Shown: piece by piece, positions 23,332-31,744 of the stretch
How the letters are laid out: every line of letters starts with the position of its first letter
Position numbering within the stretch: position 1 is the stretch's first letter
Origin: SIG603 sp964369415
Lineage (GTDB): Bacteria > Bacillota > Clostridia > Oscillospirales > Acutalibacteraceae
Length of the DNA stretch: 31,885 bases
Reading direction: 5' to 3'
Assembly: GCA_964369415.1 (NCBI GenBank)
Contig: CAYJFP010000023.1
Location: forward strand, 1 to 31,885
Position numbers and translations under genes: made by a program
Notes under the pieces: model-generated
Database searches by the model: none
Told to the model about the DNA's origin: nothing
The model's input: only the letters and a program-made list of their open reading frames with translations

Positions 23332-23417
23332 TTGTTTGTGTTCTGTGATTGTTATTATATTGCCTAAGCTTAAACTGAACCTCAACCAATGTTCAACTCA
23401 ACTTCAAGTTTTTTAAA
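23332..23417 (-). promoter_or_regulatory. Regulated promoter copy B (four 11-bp phased half-sites)
   Basis: Minus strand TTGAAGTTGAG, TTGAACATTGG, TTGAGGTTCAG and TTTAAGCTTAG (23407 down to 23364), then 4 nt and TATAAT (23359-23354). Architecture and spacing are the same as copy A, shifted by 211 bp. It drives the 34-residue mini-protein and lies back to back with the two-component-system promoter, so the regulator probably binds next to its own gene. Confidence 0.7.
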
Positions 23418-23421
23418 TATC

Positions 23422-23450
23422 TTGAAAAAATATAAGGATTGATGTATCAT
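23422..23450 (+). promoter_or_regulatory. Promoter of two-component system
   Basis: TTGAAA (23422-23427), 17-nt spacer, TATCAT (23445-23450), 28 nt before the response-regulator start. It is only 14 nt from the half-sites of copy B, so binding there could also affect this promoter. Confidence 0.6.
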
Positions 23451-23477
23451 TATCTTAATAAACTATAAAAAGGACGG

Positions 23478-24158
23478 ATGAATCCTATGATAAACATATT
23501 AATAGTCGAAGACGATGAGGAATTAAGAAAGCTTTTTTATACTGTGGTAAGCGATAATGGGTATAACGCTATTTGTGCAGTAGACGGAATCGATGCATTT
23601 GATGTGCTTGATGATACACATGTTGATTTGATGATTTCCGATGTGATGATGCCAAGAATGGATGGATTTGAGCTTGTAAAAAACTTGAGAAGTACAGGAT
23701 ATGAGTTTCCAGTTTTGCTTATAACAGCTAAAGATGCACCAGAGGATAAAAGACAAGGCTTTAGGTCGGGTACGGATGACTACATGGTTAAGCCTGTTGA
23801 TGTAAATGAAATGGTATGGAGAATAGAAGCTTTGCTTAGAAGAAGCAAGATTAACACTGATAATATTGTGAAAATTAAAAATACACAGTTTAATGCAGAC
23901 ACACTTGTAGTATCTAGTGAAACAGAAAAAGTCGAGCTCCCGCAAAAAGAGTTCAACTTATTATTTAAATTAGTTGCTTCACCTAATAAAGTTTTTACAA
24001 GAAGACAGCTGATGGACTTTGTATGGGGAGTGGATACCGAATCGGACGAGCACACATTAGACGTTCATATCAGTAGATTGAGAGTGAAGTTTAAGAATAA
24101 CCAAGATTTTGAAATTGCAACTGTCAGAGGCCTTGGGTTTAAGGCGGTGGAGAAGTGA
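23478..24158 (+). CDS. OmpR/PhoB-family response regulator
   Basis: 226 residues. The receiver domain (about 5-120) has acidic pocket Asp12/Asp13 in LIVEDDEEL, phospho-acceptor Asp55 in LMISDVMMPRMDGFE, the Thr of LLITAKD and the Lys of DYMVKPVD. A winged-helix DNA-binding domain (about 130-225) follows, with LPQKEFNLLFKLVASPNKVFTRRQLMDFVWG and LDVHISRLRVKF, ending in the wing TVRGLGFKAVEK. OmpR-type regulators bind tandem half-sites about 11 bp apart, exactly what copies A and B show. The start may be ATG 23478 or ATG 23487 (MINILIV). The stop overlaps the kinase start by 4 bp. Confidence 0.95.
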   Translation: MNPMINILIVEDDEELRKLFYTVVSDNGYNAICAVDGIDAFDVLDDTHVDLMISDVMMPRMDGFELVKNLRSTGYEFPVLLITAKDAPEDKRQGFRSGTDDYMVKPVDVNEMVWRIEALLRRSKINTDNIVKIKNTQFNADTLVVSSETEKVELPQKEFNLLFKLVASPNKVFTRRQLMDFVWGVDTESDEHTLDVHISRLRVKFKNNQDFEIATVRGLGFKAVEK

Positions 24159-25183
24159 AAAAAAGAAAATACAAAATAAATACTGTTGTAATGATTTTAA
24201 CTTTTTTGATGTTAATTACAATTATTCCGATTGGAATATTGGCAAACAGCTTTATCCCATTTGATTTAGGCTTTAGAAATACGCCGATATTTAGATTGAT
24301 TTTTGCCGTTTTATTATGTTCATTTGTTGGGACTGTTGTTACTAAAATAGCGAGTAAAAATACAATTAATACATTAACTGAAATACAAAATGCAACTAAA
24401 GAAATTGCAAATGGAAACTATAATATCAGGATAGAAGAGGAAAGCAATTTAGTTGAACTTGATGAAATGTCGCACAATTTTAACCTTATGGCAAAAGATT
24501 TAGCGATGAATGAAATGATGAAAAGCGATTTTATCAATAATGTGTCGCACGACTTTAAGACGCCACTAGCTGCTGTTGAAGGGTATGCGACTTTGCTCAA
24601 AAACAAAAATCTTCAACCAGAGAAGATTGAAGAATATGCAAATCATATTTTGTTTAATTCAAAAAGACTTACTAAAATGACTAGCAATATTTTGCTTATT
24701 TCCACGCTTGATAACAGCAAAGTTGTTTTGAATAAATCAGTTTTTTCACTCGACGAGCAAATTCGTGAGATGATTTTGCTATATGAAAATGAATGGAGCG
24801 ATAAAAATCTTGATTTAGAAATTGATTTAGCCGAAATAAATTTTTGTGGAGATGAGGATTTATTGTCACATGTGTGGCAAAACTTAATTTCAAATGCAGT
24901 AAAGTTTTGTGAGAAGGATGGAAAAATAACGGTAATCTTAAAAGGTGATAGTGAGAGTGTGAAAATTTCAGTTTCTAATACAGGTAAGTTTATAAAGAAA
25001 GAAGAATTAGGGCTGATTTTTGAAAAGTTTTATCAAACAGATACTTCACGAACTTCAAAAGGAAACGGTTTAGGTCTTTCCATAGTTAAAAAAATTCTGA
25101 AATTACATGATGGAGAAATATTTGTTTCAAGCGAAGAGAACAAGGAGACGATTTTTTCTGTTATTCTTCCGATTAAGAAATAA
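24155..25183 (+). CDS. Sensor histidine kinase with minimal extracellular loop
   Basis: 342 residues from GTG 24155, overlapping the regulator stop (GTGA). TM1 is about 11-31 and TM2 about 46-64, with only some 14 residues between them, so there is no room for an extracellular sensor domain; this is typical of intramembrane-sensing kinases. HAMP is about 66-118. HisKA has the phospho-acceptor His132 in NNVSHDFKTPLAAVEG. The ATPase domain has the N box WQNLISNAVKF, the F box FEKFYQTDTSR and the G2 box GNGLGLSIV. The G1 box reads VSNTGKFI, with Asn in place of the usual Asp of DxGxG. That is uncommon but occurs in this group. It may take its signal from the transporter or the mini-proteins. Confidence 0.92.
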   Translation: MKKRKYKINTVVMILTFLMLITIIPIGILANSFIPFDLGFRNTPIFRLIFAVLLCSFVGTVVTKIASKNTINTLTEIQNATKEIANGNYNIRIEEESNLVELDEMSHNFNLMAKDLAMNEMMKSDFINNVSHDFKTPLAAVEGYATLLKNKNLQPEKIEEYANHILFNSKRLTKMTSNILLISTLDNSKVVLNKSVFSLDEQIREMILLYENEWSDKNLDLEIDLAEINFCGDEDLLSHVWQNLISNAVKFCEKDGKITVILKGDSESVKISVSNTGKFIKKEELGLIFEKFYQTDTSRTSKGNGLGLSIVKKILKLHDGEIFVSSEENKETIFSVILPIKK

Positions 25184-25203
25184 AAAATATAATTCAGATA
25201 TGG

Positions 25204-25242
25204 AAAAAGCGCACTTCACATTTTGTGAAGTGCGCTTTTTTT
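25204..25242. terminator. Strong bidirectional terminator between kinase and alr
   Basis: Sixteen-bp stem AAAAAGCGCACTTCAC / GTGAAGTGCGCTTTTT with loop ATTTT and a T-run on the right, A-run on the left. It separates the convergent kinase and alr genes. Confidence 0.95.
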
Positions 25243-25261
25243 GTAAAGTTTAAATTACATT

Positions 25262-26434
25262 CTATTTTAGAATATAATTTAAGATGTCTACGGCTTCGTT
25301 ATTTTTTATATAGACTCGTGGCACTCTAGCACCAAGGTCGCAGATGACTTCGTAGTTAATAGTGTTTCTTTTTTCTGCGATTTCATCGACACTGATACAT
25401 TCATCACCATATTTCCCGATAAGAACAACGGTGTCACCTATATTTATTTTTTCATCTTCATCGACTAAAACCATAAGTTGGTCCATGCAAATTCTACCGA
25501 TAATAGGGCATCTCTTGCCATTTATAAGCACATCGGCGCCTTTTTCAGAGAGCATTCTGGTGTAGCCGTCGGCATAACCAATAGGAACTGTGGCGACTCG
25601 GACATCTTTTTCGGCAAAATAAGTTCTGCTATAGCTAACGGTGCTTCCTTTTTTTAGAAATTTGACATGAGAAATAACAGATTTTAGTGATAAAACAGGC
25701 TTTAAATCAAGATTATTTCGCATGTTTTTTGAAGGAGAAAGGCCGTAGAGTATAATTCCAGCCCTTACCATGTCAAAGTGACTTGTCGGAAAATCTTCTA
25801 TAGCTGCGCTGTTGGCGGCATGCTTGATTTTAAAGTCAAATTCGGATAAAAGGCTTAAAACTTTGTTGAAATTTTCGATTTGCTTAAGCGTGAAATCGTC
25901 ACTACCATCGTCGGCGGCGGCAAAATGGGTAAATATTCCCTCTAAATTAAAGCCGTCTAAACCACAAACAGCCTTCACTTCATCGGTTGAGGCAAAGTCA
26001 CGCTCGCTTTCTTGAAAGTAAAAACCAAGGCGGCTCATTCCGGTGTCGATTTTTATGTGTATATTTACTTTGACTCCTTGCTCAATACATTCTTTTGAAA
26101 GTTGCTTTGCAAAATTTAAGGAGTAGACACACTGGGAAATATTAAGCTTAGAAAGTACGGCGGCATCCGAGGGGGGAGTGAAGCCGAAAATTAGGATAGG
26201 TGCTTTAATCTCATTGTTTCTAAGCTGTAAGGCCTCGTCAATGTTGGAAACAGCGAGCATTTTTGCGCCGAGTTCCTCATAGATTCGTGCAAGAGCGACT
26301 GCTCCGTGTCCATAAGCGTCAGCCTTAATCACAGGACAAATCATGGAGCGGGCATTCTCGCTGATTTTTAGAAAGTTATGCTTGACAGCGTCCAAATCAA
26401 CTTCCGCCCATGTTCGTCTGTGCAAATGTTGCAT
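25262..26434 (-). CDS. alr: Alanine racemase
   Basis: 390-residue PLP enzyme that makes D-alanine for peptidoglycan. The PLP Lys37 lies in VIKADAYGHGA. The second-domain Tyr lies in VSYSRTYFAEKD, followed by VPIGYADGY, and the C-terminal barrel has the RICMDQLMV motif. I start at ATG 26434 (MQHLHRRTWAEVDLD) with GGTGG 8 nt upstream; the GTG at 26446 would be part of that SD. It begins 15 nt after the purL stop and is probably transcribed with it. Length is typical. Confidence 0.95.
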   Translation of the reverse strand: MQHLHRRTWAEVDLDAVKHNFLKISENARSMICPVIKADAYGHGAVALARIYEELGAKMLAVSNIDEALQLRNNEIKAPILIFGFTPPSDAAVLSKLNISQCVYSLNFAKQLSKECIEQGVKVNIHIKIDTGMSRLGFYFQESERDFASTDEVKAVCGLDGFNLEGIFTHFAAADDGSDDFTLKQIENFNKVLSLLSEFDFKIKHAANSAAIEDFPTSHFDMVRAGIILYGLSPSKNMRNNLDLKPVLSLKSVISHVKFLKKGSTVSYSRTYFAEKDVRVATVPIGYADGYTRMLSEKGADVLINGKRCPIIGRICMDQLMVLVDEDEKINIGDTVVLIGKYGDECISVDEIAEKRNTINYEVICDLGARVPRVYIKNNEAVDILNYILK

Positions 26435-26449
26435 ATGAAAATCCACCTC

Positions 26450-29400
26450 TTATTTAAAGTATTTTACACCGCTTTCAAAAATAAGCTGGTCCTTATTTCC
26501 AGGCACATTCTTATAAAGGTTATCACCTTTTCTCTCTGAGTGAGCCATTTTTCCAAGGATTCGACCATCAGGACTTAATATACCTTCAATAGCGCATACA
26601 GAACCGTTTGGATTCCATGTGGTTTCGCTCTTGATTTCGCCTGTTTCTGTACAGTATTGTGTCGCTATTTGACCATTTTTGATAAGTCTTTCAAGTGTTT
26701 CATTGTCGGCTACAAAACGTCCTTCACCGTGTGAAACTGGAACTGAGAAAACATCGCCAGCATTTACAAGGTTTAGCCACGGTGAATTTGTGCTTGTAAT
26801 CTTTGTATAAGCCATTCTTGAAACGTGTCTACCGATATTGTTAAAGGTAAGTGTCGGATGACTTTCCTCGGGGTTTACAATTTCACCAAATGGAACTAAA
26901 CCAAGCTTAATAAGCGCTTGGAAACCGTTACAAATACCGAGCATTAAGCCGTCTCTATTGTTAAGTAAATTAGCTACAGCTTCTTTAATCTTAGGATTTC
27001 TAAAAGTAGTTGCAATAAATTTACCTGAACCTTCGGGCTCGTCACCGCCTGAGAATCCACCAGGGAACATGACTATTTGTGAAGAGTTGATGATAGAAAC
27101 CATTTTTTCTATAGTCTCTTCAATATCTCTTTGGTTTAAGTTTTTAACCACGAGGATTTCAGCCTCGGCTCCTGCTTTTTCAAAGGCTCTTAATGTATCA
27201 ATTTCGCAGTTTGTGCCTGGGAAAGCAGGTATGAAAACCTTAGGTTTTGCGGTCTTAATAGCCGGTGAAGCAGTACTTTTTTTACTGCAAAGCGGAATGT
27301 CCATAGGCATTGGTGATTCTTCGGCGTTATTCGGGAAGATTTTTTCAAGTGTTCCCATGTAAGAAGTAAGCAGTTCGTCATTACTAATTTTATTGCCGTC
27401 TATAGTAAAATATTCATTGTTTGTGATTTGACCTAAAAGTATAGCGCTTTCAGGAACAGAACTTACCTCTGCTACGATATAGCCAGATTTTGGCAAGAAG
27501 AGCAAGTTTTTATCAGAAGTGGCAAAATCAAAGCCAAAACCGTTACCAAAGCTCATTTTGGCGATACAAGCTGAGCTGCCGCCCTCTTTAACCACTGAAG
27601 CCGAAACTATAACACCGTTTTCGATTAGCTTTAATATATTTTTGTAGTAATTTTTAAGCTCGTCCCAATCAGGAATGCCGTTTGTCTCTTTGATAGGGAA
27701 GAGGACAACTGAATTTCCTTCTTTTTGGAATGTAGCCGAGATTGTCTTTGAAGCTTTTGTCATTGCAACTGCAAAGCTAACGAGTGTAGGTGGAACGTCT
27801 AAATCTTCAAAAGAGCCCGACATACTGTCTTTTCCGCCGATGGAAGGAACTCCGATGTTTAACTGAGCTGTAAGTGCACCTAAAAGTGCGGCGGTAGGTT
27901 TTCCCCAACGCTCAGCCTTGTTATAAAGTCTTTCAAAATATTCTTGGAAAGTAAGTCTAGCTTTTAATGGATTTGCACCGACTGCGGCAAGTTTTGAAAG
28001 TGACTCGACAACTGCCCAAACAGATGAATGGAATGGGCTGAATCTTGAAATTGCTGGAATGTAGCCAAAACTCATCGCCGTTGCATCGTCTGTTTCGCCT
28101 TTTGTCAGTGGGATTTTTGCCACCATTGCATCTTCTGGAGAAAGCTGGTATTTTCCGCCGAAAGGCATGTTTACACTAGCCGCTCCGATAGAAGCGTCAA
28201 ATCTTTCAGAAAGACCTTTTTGGCTACAAACTTCAAGTCTTGAAAGGTTAGAAGAAAGTGATTTTAAAAGGTCATCATTTACACATTCAGGTAAGATTTC
28301 TCTGTAATCTTCAGATTTAATTGGCGCTTTGATAAATGCGTCAGCCTTTTGCGTAACACCGTTAGTATCTAAAAATGCACGGCTCAAATTAACTATGTCG
28401 TTCTCGCCACGCCATTTCATGATTAGTCTATTGTTATCGGTAACTACAGCGACAACTTTTGCATCTAAGTTTTCTTTAGCAGCTTCTGAAATGAATGTGT
28501 CTACGTCTTTAGGGTCAAGAACAACAGCCATTCTTTCTTGTGATTCAGAAATGGCAAGCTCAGTTCCGTCGAGTCCATCGTATTTTTTTGGAACTGCATC
28601 AAGATTGATTTCAAGACCAGGAGCTAGTTCGCCAATCGCAACACAAACACCGCCTGCGCCAAAGTCGTTACAGCGTTTAATTAAAGTAGAAACAGCTTCG
28701 TTTCTAAATAATCTTTGAATTTTTCTTTCTGTAGGGGGATTACCCTTTTGAACTTCTGCGCCGCATACTTCTATGGATTCAAGTGTATGTGCCTTAGACG
28801 AACCAGTAGCACCGCCACATCCGTCACGTCCTGTAGCTCCACCTAAAAGTACAATGATATCGCCTTTGACTGGCTCTTCTCTTTTAACGTTTTTCTTAGG
28901 AGAAGCACCGATAACAGCGCCTATTTCCATTCTTTTTGCGACATAACCTGGGTCATATAGCTCGGTGACTTGTCCAGTTGCAAGGCCGATTTGGTTTCCG
29001 TAAGATGAGTAACCCGCAGCTGCGCCTGTTGTGATTTTTCTTGTAGGAAGCTTTCCTTTTAAGGTTTTGCTAAAGCTTAAAGTAGGGTCTCCACTTCCTG
29101 TAACTCTCATCGCCTGATATACATAGGCTCTTCCTGAAAGTGGATCTCTGATAGCTCCACCAAGACAAGTAGCCGCACCACCGAAAGGTTCAATTTCTGT
29201 CGGGTGGTTGTGAGTTTCATTTTTAAATTGAATTAGCCATTGTTCTGGCTTCTCATCGATAGTGATAGTTGCCTCGATAGAACAGGCGTTAATTTCTTCA
29301 CTAACGTCAAGGTCGTCGACAAGTCCGACACTTCTTAGATATTTTGCGCCAATAATCGCCATATCCATGAGTGAAACAGGCTTATCTTTGCCTTTGTAGA

Positions 29401-30184
29401 GTTTTTCTCTTACTTCAAAATACTCGTTTAATGCGTTTTCGATAGCTTCAGTAAGCTCGGATTTTTCAATTTCAATATTTTCAAGCTTGGTTAAAAATGT
29501 TGTATGACGGCAGTGGTCGCTCCAATATGTGTCGATTACTTTAAGTTCAGTGACTTTAGGGTCCCTTTTTTCTTCGTCTCTAAAGTAGTCACGGCAGAAA
29601 TTTAAATCGGATAAAGTCATGGCAAAACCCATTGAATTATAGTATTGTTCCATTTCTTTATCATTCCATGAAATCATGCCCGAAACAGACTTGATGTCTT
29701 CGGGAACTTCAGATTTTAAATCGAGGGTTAAGGGTTTTTCCATAGAAGCAATTCTTGATTCCACAGGGTTTACAAGATAGGCCTTGATTTTTTCAAAGTC
29801 ATCCTCTGAAATATCGCCTTTAACAGCAATTACTTTTGCACTTGATACCTTAGGTCTTTCGCCTTGAGTAAGTAACTGGACGCATTGTGCAGCTGAGTCA
29901 GCTCTTTGGTCGTATTGACCAGGTAAATATTCAATGGCAAAAGCCATGTAATCGTCTTCGGTCTTAAAATTTTCATCATAGACACTATCTACATTGGGTT
30001 CGGACAAAATTGTGTGTGAAGCCGTTTCAAATTCGTTATCACTAAGTCCCGTAACGTCATAACGATTAATAATTCTGACACTCTCAATCGCCTTTATTCC
30101 TAAGTTTTTCATCAAATCTGTTTTTAAATGAGAAGCTTCAATATCAAAGCCCTTTTTCTTTTCAACAAAAACTCTGTTTACCAT
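26450..30184 (-). CDS. purL: Phosphoribosylformylglycinamidine synthase, single-chain
   Basis: 1,244 residues from ATG 30184 (MVNRVFVEKKKGFD), with AAGGA 8 nt upstream. It converts FGAR, glutamine and ATP to FGAM in purine synthesis. It is the large fused form: an N-terminal PurS-like part, two AIRS-type ATP-binding halves (KNETHNHPTEIEPFGGAATCLGGAIRDP; GGATGRDGCGGATGSS; SIGGKDSMSGSF) and a C-terminal glutaminase with FIPAFPGTNCEIDT, the nucleophile Cys in LGICNGFQAL, and the His and Glu of PVSHGEGRF. This single-chain type is common in clostridia, while bacilli use separate PurS, PurL and PurQ. No other pur gene is in the window. Confidence 0.95.
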   Translation of the reverse strand: MVNRVFVEKKKGFDIEASHLKTDLMKNLGIKAIESVRIINRYDVTGLSDNEFETASHTILSEPNVDSVYDENFKTEDDYMAFAIEYLPGQYDQRADSAAQCVQLLTQGERPKVSSAKVIAVKGDISEDDFEKIKAYLVNPVESRIASMEKPLTLDLKSEVPEDIKSVSGMISWNDKEMEQYYNSMGFAMTLSDLNFCRDYFRDEEKRDPKVTELKVIDTYWSDHCRHTTFLTKLENIEIEKSELTEAIENALNEYFEVREKLYKGKDKPVSLMDMAIIGAKYLRSVGLVDDLDVSEEINACSIEATITIDEKPEQWLIQFKNETHNHPTEIEPFGGAATCLGGAIRDPLSGRAYVYQAMRVTGSGDPTLSFSKTLKGKLPTRKITTGAAAGYSSYGNQIGLATGQVTELYDPGYVAKRMEIGAVIGASPKKNVKREEPVKGDIIVLLGGATGRDGCGGATGSSKAHTLESIEVCGAEVQKGNPPTERKIQRLFRNEAVSTLIKRCNDFGAGGVCVAIGELAPGLEINLDAVPKKYDGLDGTELAISESQERMAVVLDPKDVDTFISEAAKENLDAKVVAVVTDNNRLIMKWRGENDIVNLSRAFLDTNGVTQKADAFIKAPIKSEDYREILPECVNDDLLKSLSSNLSRLEVCSQKGLSERFDASIGAASVNMPFGGKYQLSPEDAMVAKIPLTKGETDDATAMSFGYIPAISRFSPFHSSVWAVVESLSKLAAVGANPLKARLTFQEYFERLYNKAERWGKPTAALLGALTAQLNIGVPSIGGKDSMSGSFEDLDVPPTLVSFAVAMTKASKTISATFQKEGNSVVLFPIKETNGIPDWDELKNYYKNILKLIENGVIVSASVVKEGGSSACIAKMSFGNGFGFDFATSDKNLLFLPKSGYIVAEVSSVPESAILLGQITNNEYFTIDGNKISNDELLTSYMGTLEKIFPNNAEESPMPMDIPLCSKKSTASPAIKTAKPKVFIPAFPGTNCEIDTLRAFEKAGAEAEILVVKNLNQRDIEETIEKMVSIINSSQIVMFPGGFSGGDEPEGSGKFIATTFRNPKIKEAVANLLNNRDGLMLGICNGFQALIKLGLVPFGEIVNPEESHPTLTFNNIGRHVSRMAYTKITSTNSPWLNLVNAGDVFSVPVSHGEGRFVADNETLERLIKNGQIATQYCTETGEIKSETTWNPNGSVCAIEGILSPDGRILGKMAHSERKGDNLYKNVPGNKDQLIFESGVKYFK

Positions 30185-30225
30185 AAAATCATCCTTTGTT
30201 TTAGTATTTTGAAACATTCTAAATA

Positions 30226-30231
30226 ATTATA
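30226..30231 (-). promoter_or_regulatory. Extended -10 promoter of purL-alr
   Basis: Minus strand TATAAT with TGT directly before it (extended -10), 41 nt upstream of the purL start. No good -35 hexamer is present. I see neither a purine riboswitch nor a PurR box in the short leader. Confidence 0.5.
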
Positions 30232-30272
30232 ACACAAAAATACAAAATAATAAATATATTTTAAAAATAAAA

Positions 30273-30294
30273 AGTGGGTGAATTATCACCCACT
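30273..30294 (-). terminator. Terminator of glycosyltransferase gene
   Basis: Minus strand stem AGTGGGTGA / TCACCCACT with a 4-nt loop, followed by TTTTTATTTTT: a clear intrinsic terminator 10 nt behind the glycosyltransferase stop. Confidence 0.92.
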
Positions 30295-30304
30295 AATAGT
30301 CATA

Positions 30305-31384
30305 TCAGTATAAAACCTTTTGTTTCTTTTTCTTTTTAACTTTTTTATTCGAAAATTTCTTTTCAGCAACAGCTTCTTCTTCACTGTATGTAAAGATAAA
30401 TCTGTCCTCTTGCTTTTTGCCCTTGAAGTGATCAGGGTGCTTTATTAAATAAGTAGGGTTTGGAAACTCATCCGCTGGGTGAAAACCTACCTTGCCAGCT
30501 GTAAATACATTTTGAAAGCTTGTAAGTAAATTTGAAAAAAGACCTTTAATTGAGTTTTCAAAATAATGCATTCTAACAACAGAGTAGCCATTAAAAAATA
30601 TGACTTGCATTCCAGACCAAATAATGCTTCTTAAATATTTATGTCTCTCGTTTAAAGAAGCGATAAAGTTATAATTCATCAAAAACGCCTTAGAATAATC
30701 ATTATATTTTCCGACAATGCAAGTGGTTATGATGCTGTCATTTCTGATGGTGTAATGATAAAGTGTGTCTTCGATAACAGCAATTTTATTTGCAAAATGC
30801 GCAAGTCTTATAATGGTTGCAACATCTTCAAAATACATTTTGGGAAAAGTAATATTATTCTCGGTGAAAAGTTTTTTTCTAAAAAGTTTGTTCCAAGGAT
30901 AAGAGCGCATAGTAAAATCGCTGATAAGTCTTCTCTTGATTTGTTCAGAAGTATAGACACCAGGCTTAGTTTTCATATAAGTCATGGGTCTGTATCTATC
31001 TTCGTCTAAGAAGTACTTAGCATAATTACATGTTACCATATCGGCATCGTTTTTTTCTGCCGCTTCATATAGCTTGAGCAAATATTCATCTGTAACACAG
31101 TCATCACTGTCAACAAAAGCCAAATATTCTCCTCTAGCAATGCTGATTCCATAGTTTCTAGCGCCACCTTGGCCGCTTTTTTTGATTAAATGATAGAAAA
31201 AATTATCGTTATTCTCAGAAAAATTTTTTGCTATCGGTGTACTTAAATCTGTGCTAGCATCATCAATCATCAAAACTTCAAAATTTTTAAATTTCTGATC
31301 TTTTAATGAATTAAGACATTTCATCAGATACGATGCCACGTTGAAAAAAGGGACGATCACACTGATTTTGGGTGTTTTGTACAT
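30305..31384 (-). CDS. Family-2 glycosyltransferase with Lys-rich tail
   Basis: 359 residues. The GT-A fold starts KISVIVPFFNVASYLMKCLNSL, with MIDDASTDLS (nucleotide), QGGARNYGISIARGEYLAFVDSDD (the DxD motif that binds metal and nucleotide sugar) and the acceptor-side FEDVATIIRL. This is the group of GT2 enzymes that add sugars to wall polymers, capsule or glycolipids. The C-terminus after about residue 310 is variable and ends in a run of lysines (KKVKKKKKQK), which could hold the enzyme at the anionic membrane. AAGGAG is about 8 nt before ATG 31384. It is a single gene, with no other polysaccharide genes nearby. Substrate unknown. Confidence 0.9.
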   Translation of the reverse strand: MYKTPKISVIVPFFNVASYLMKCLNSLKDQKFKNFEVLMIDDASTDLSTPIAKNFSENNDNFFYHLIKKSGQGGARNYGISIARGEYLAFVDSDDCVTDEYLLKLYEAAEKNDADMVTCNYAKYFLDEDRYRPMTYMKTKPGVYTSEQIKRRLISDFTMRSYPWNKLFRKKLFTENNITFPKMYFEDVATIIRLAHFANKIAVIEDTLYHYTIRNDSIITTCIVGKYNDYSKAFLMNYNFIASLNERHKYLRSIIWSGMQVIFFNGYSVVRMHYFENSIKGLFSNLLTSFQNVFTAGKVGFHPADEFPNPTYLIKHPDHFKGKKQEDRFIFTYSEEEAVAEKKFSNKKVKKKKKQKVLY

Positions 31385-31447
31385 AGATTAGCTCCTTAAA
31401 TAAATAAAAACATACAATTTCGTCATGTGGATATACTTACTAAAGGT

Positions 31448-31476
31448 ATAATAACAAATTAATAAAGATTTTACAA
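31448..31476 (-). promoter_or_regulatory. Promoter of glycosyltransferase gene
   Basis: Minus strand TTGTAA (31471-31476), 17-nt spacer, TATTAT (31448-31453) with TGT in front as extended -10. The leader to the start codon is about 60 nt. Confidence 0.6.
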
Positions 31477-31547
31477 TAGAAATAGCAAAAATAATCTTAA
31501 TTTTTATTTATAATTCATGATTTGCAAATTTTATTTCAATTTAAAGC

Positions 31548-31576
31548 TTGACATTTATTTTCTGTTAAGATATAAT
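31548..31576 (+). promoter_or_regulatory. Consensus promoter of tRNA-Val
   Basis: TTGACA (31548-31553), 17-nt spacer, TATAAT (31571-31576): both hexamers and the spacing match the sigma-A consensus exactly, 11 nt upstream of the tRNA. Confidence 0.92.
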
Positions 31577-31587
31577 ATATCTCACTG

Positions 31588-31664
31588 GGGCGCTTAGCTC
31601 AGCTGGCTAGAGCACCTGCTTGACGTGCAGGGGGTCAGCGGTTCAAGTCCGTTAGCGCCCACCA
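31588..31664 (+). tRNA. tRNA-Val(GAC), CCA encoded
   Basis: A full cloverleaf can be drawn. Acceptor stem GGGCGCT / AGCGCCC, D arm GCTC / GAGC, anticodon stem CCTGC / GCAGG with loop TTGACGT (anticodon GAC, reading GTC and GTT valine codons). The T arm closes AGCGG / CCGTT around TTCAAGT. Discriminator A is followed by an encoded CCA. It has its own consensus promoter. Confidence 0.97.
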
Positions 31665-31691
31665 AATTATGTATAGCAAGATATATTCTTG

Positions 31692-31744
31692 TTATCATAA
31701 GAAAATTCACTAAAAAGTAAAAATAGTGAGTTTTCTTATGATAA
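31692..31744. repeat. Long AT-rich inverted repeat behind tRNA-Val
   Basis: Twenty-bp arms (31692-31711 and 31725-31744) are complementary apart from one G-T wobble, plus one more A-T pair inside, with an 11-nt loop. It could be the tRNA terminator, but no T-run follows; it might also be a remnant of a mobile element next to a tRNA end. Confidence 0.6.

Noticed and set aside
23182..23385. 67-codon minus-strand frame over promoter copies A and B
   Set aside because: It runs through both the operator array and the better supported 34-residue mini-protein in another frame, and has no SD.
28329..28718. 129-codon plus-strand frame inside purL
   Set aside because: Antisense shadow of a conserved gene, with no expression signals.
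30185..30304. Purine riboswitch in front of purL
   Set aside because: The leader is about 40 nt, AT-rich, and lacks the conserved purine-aptamer core.
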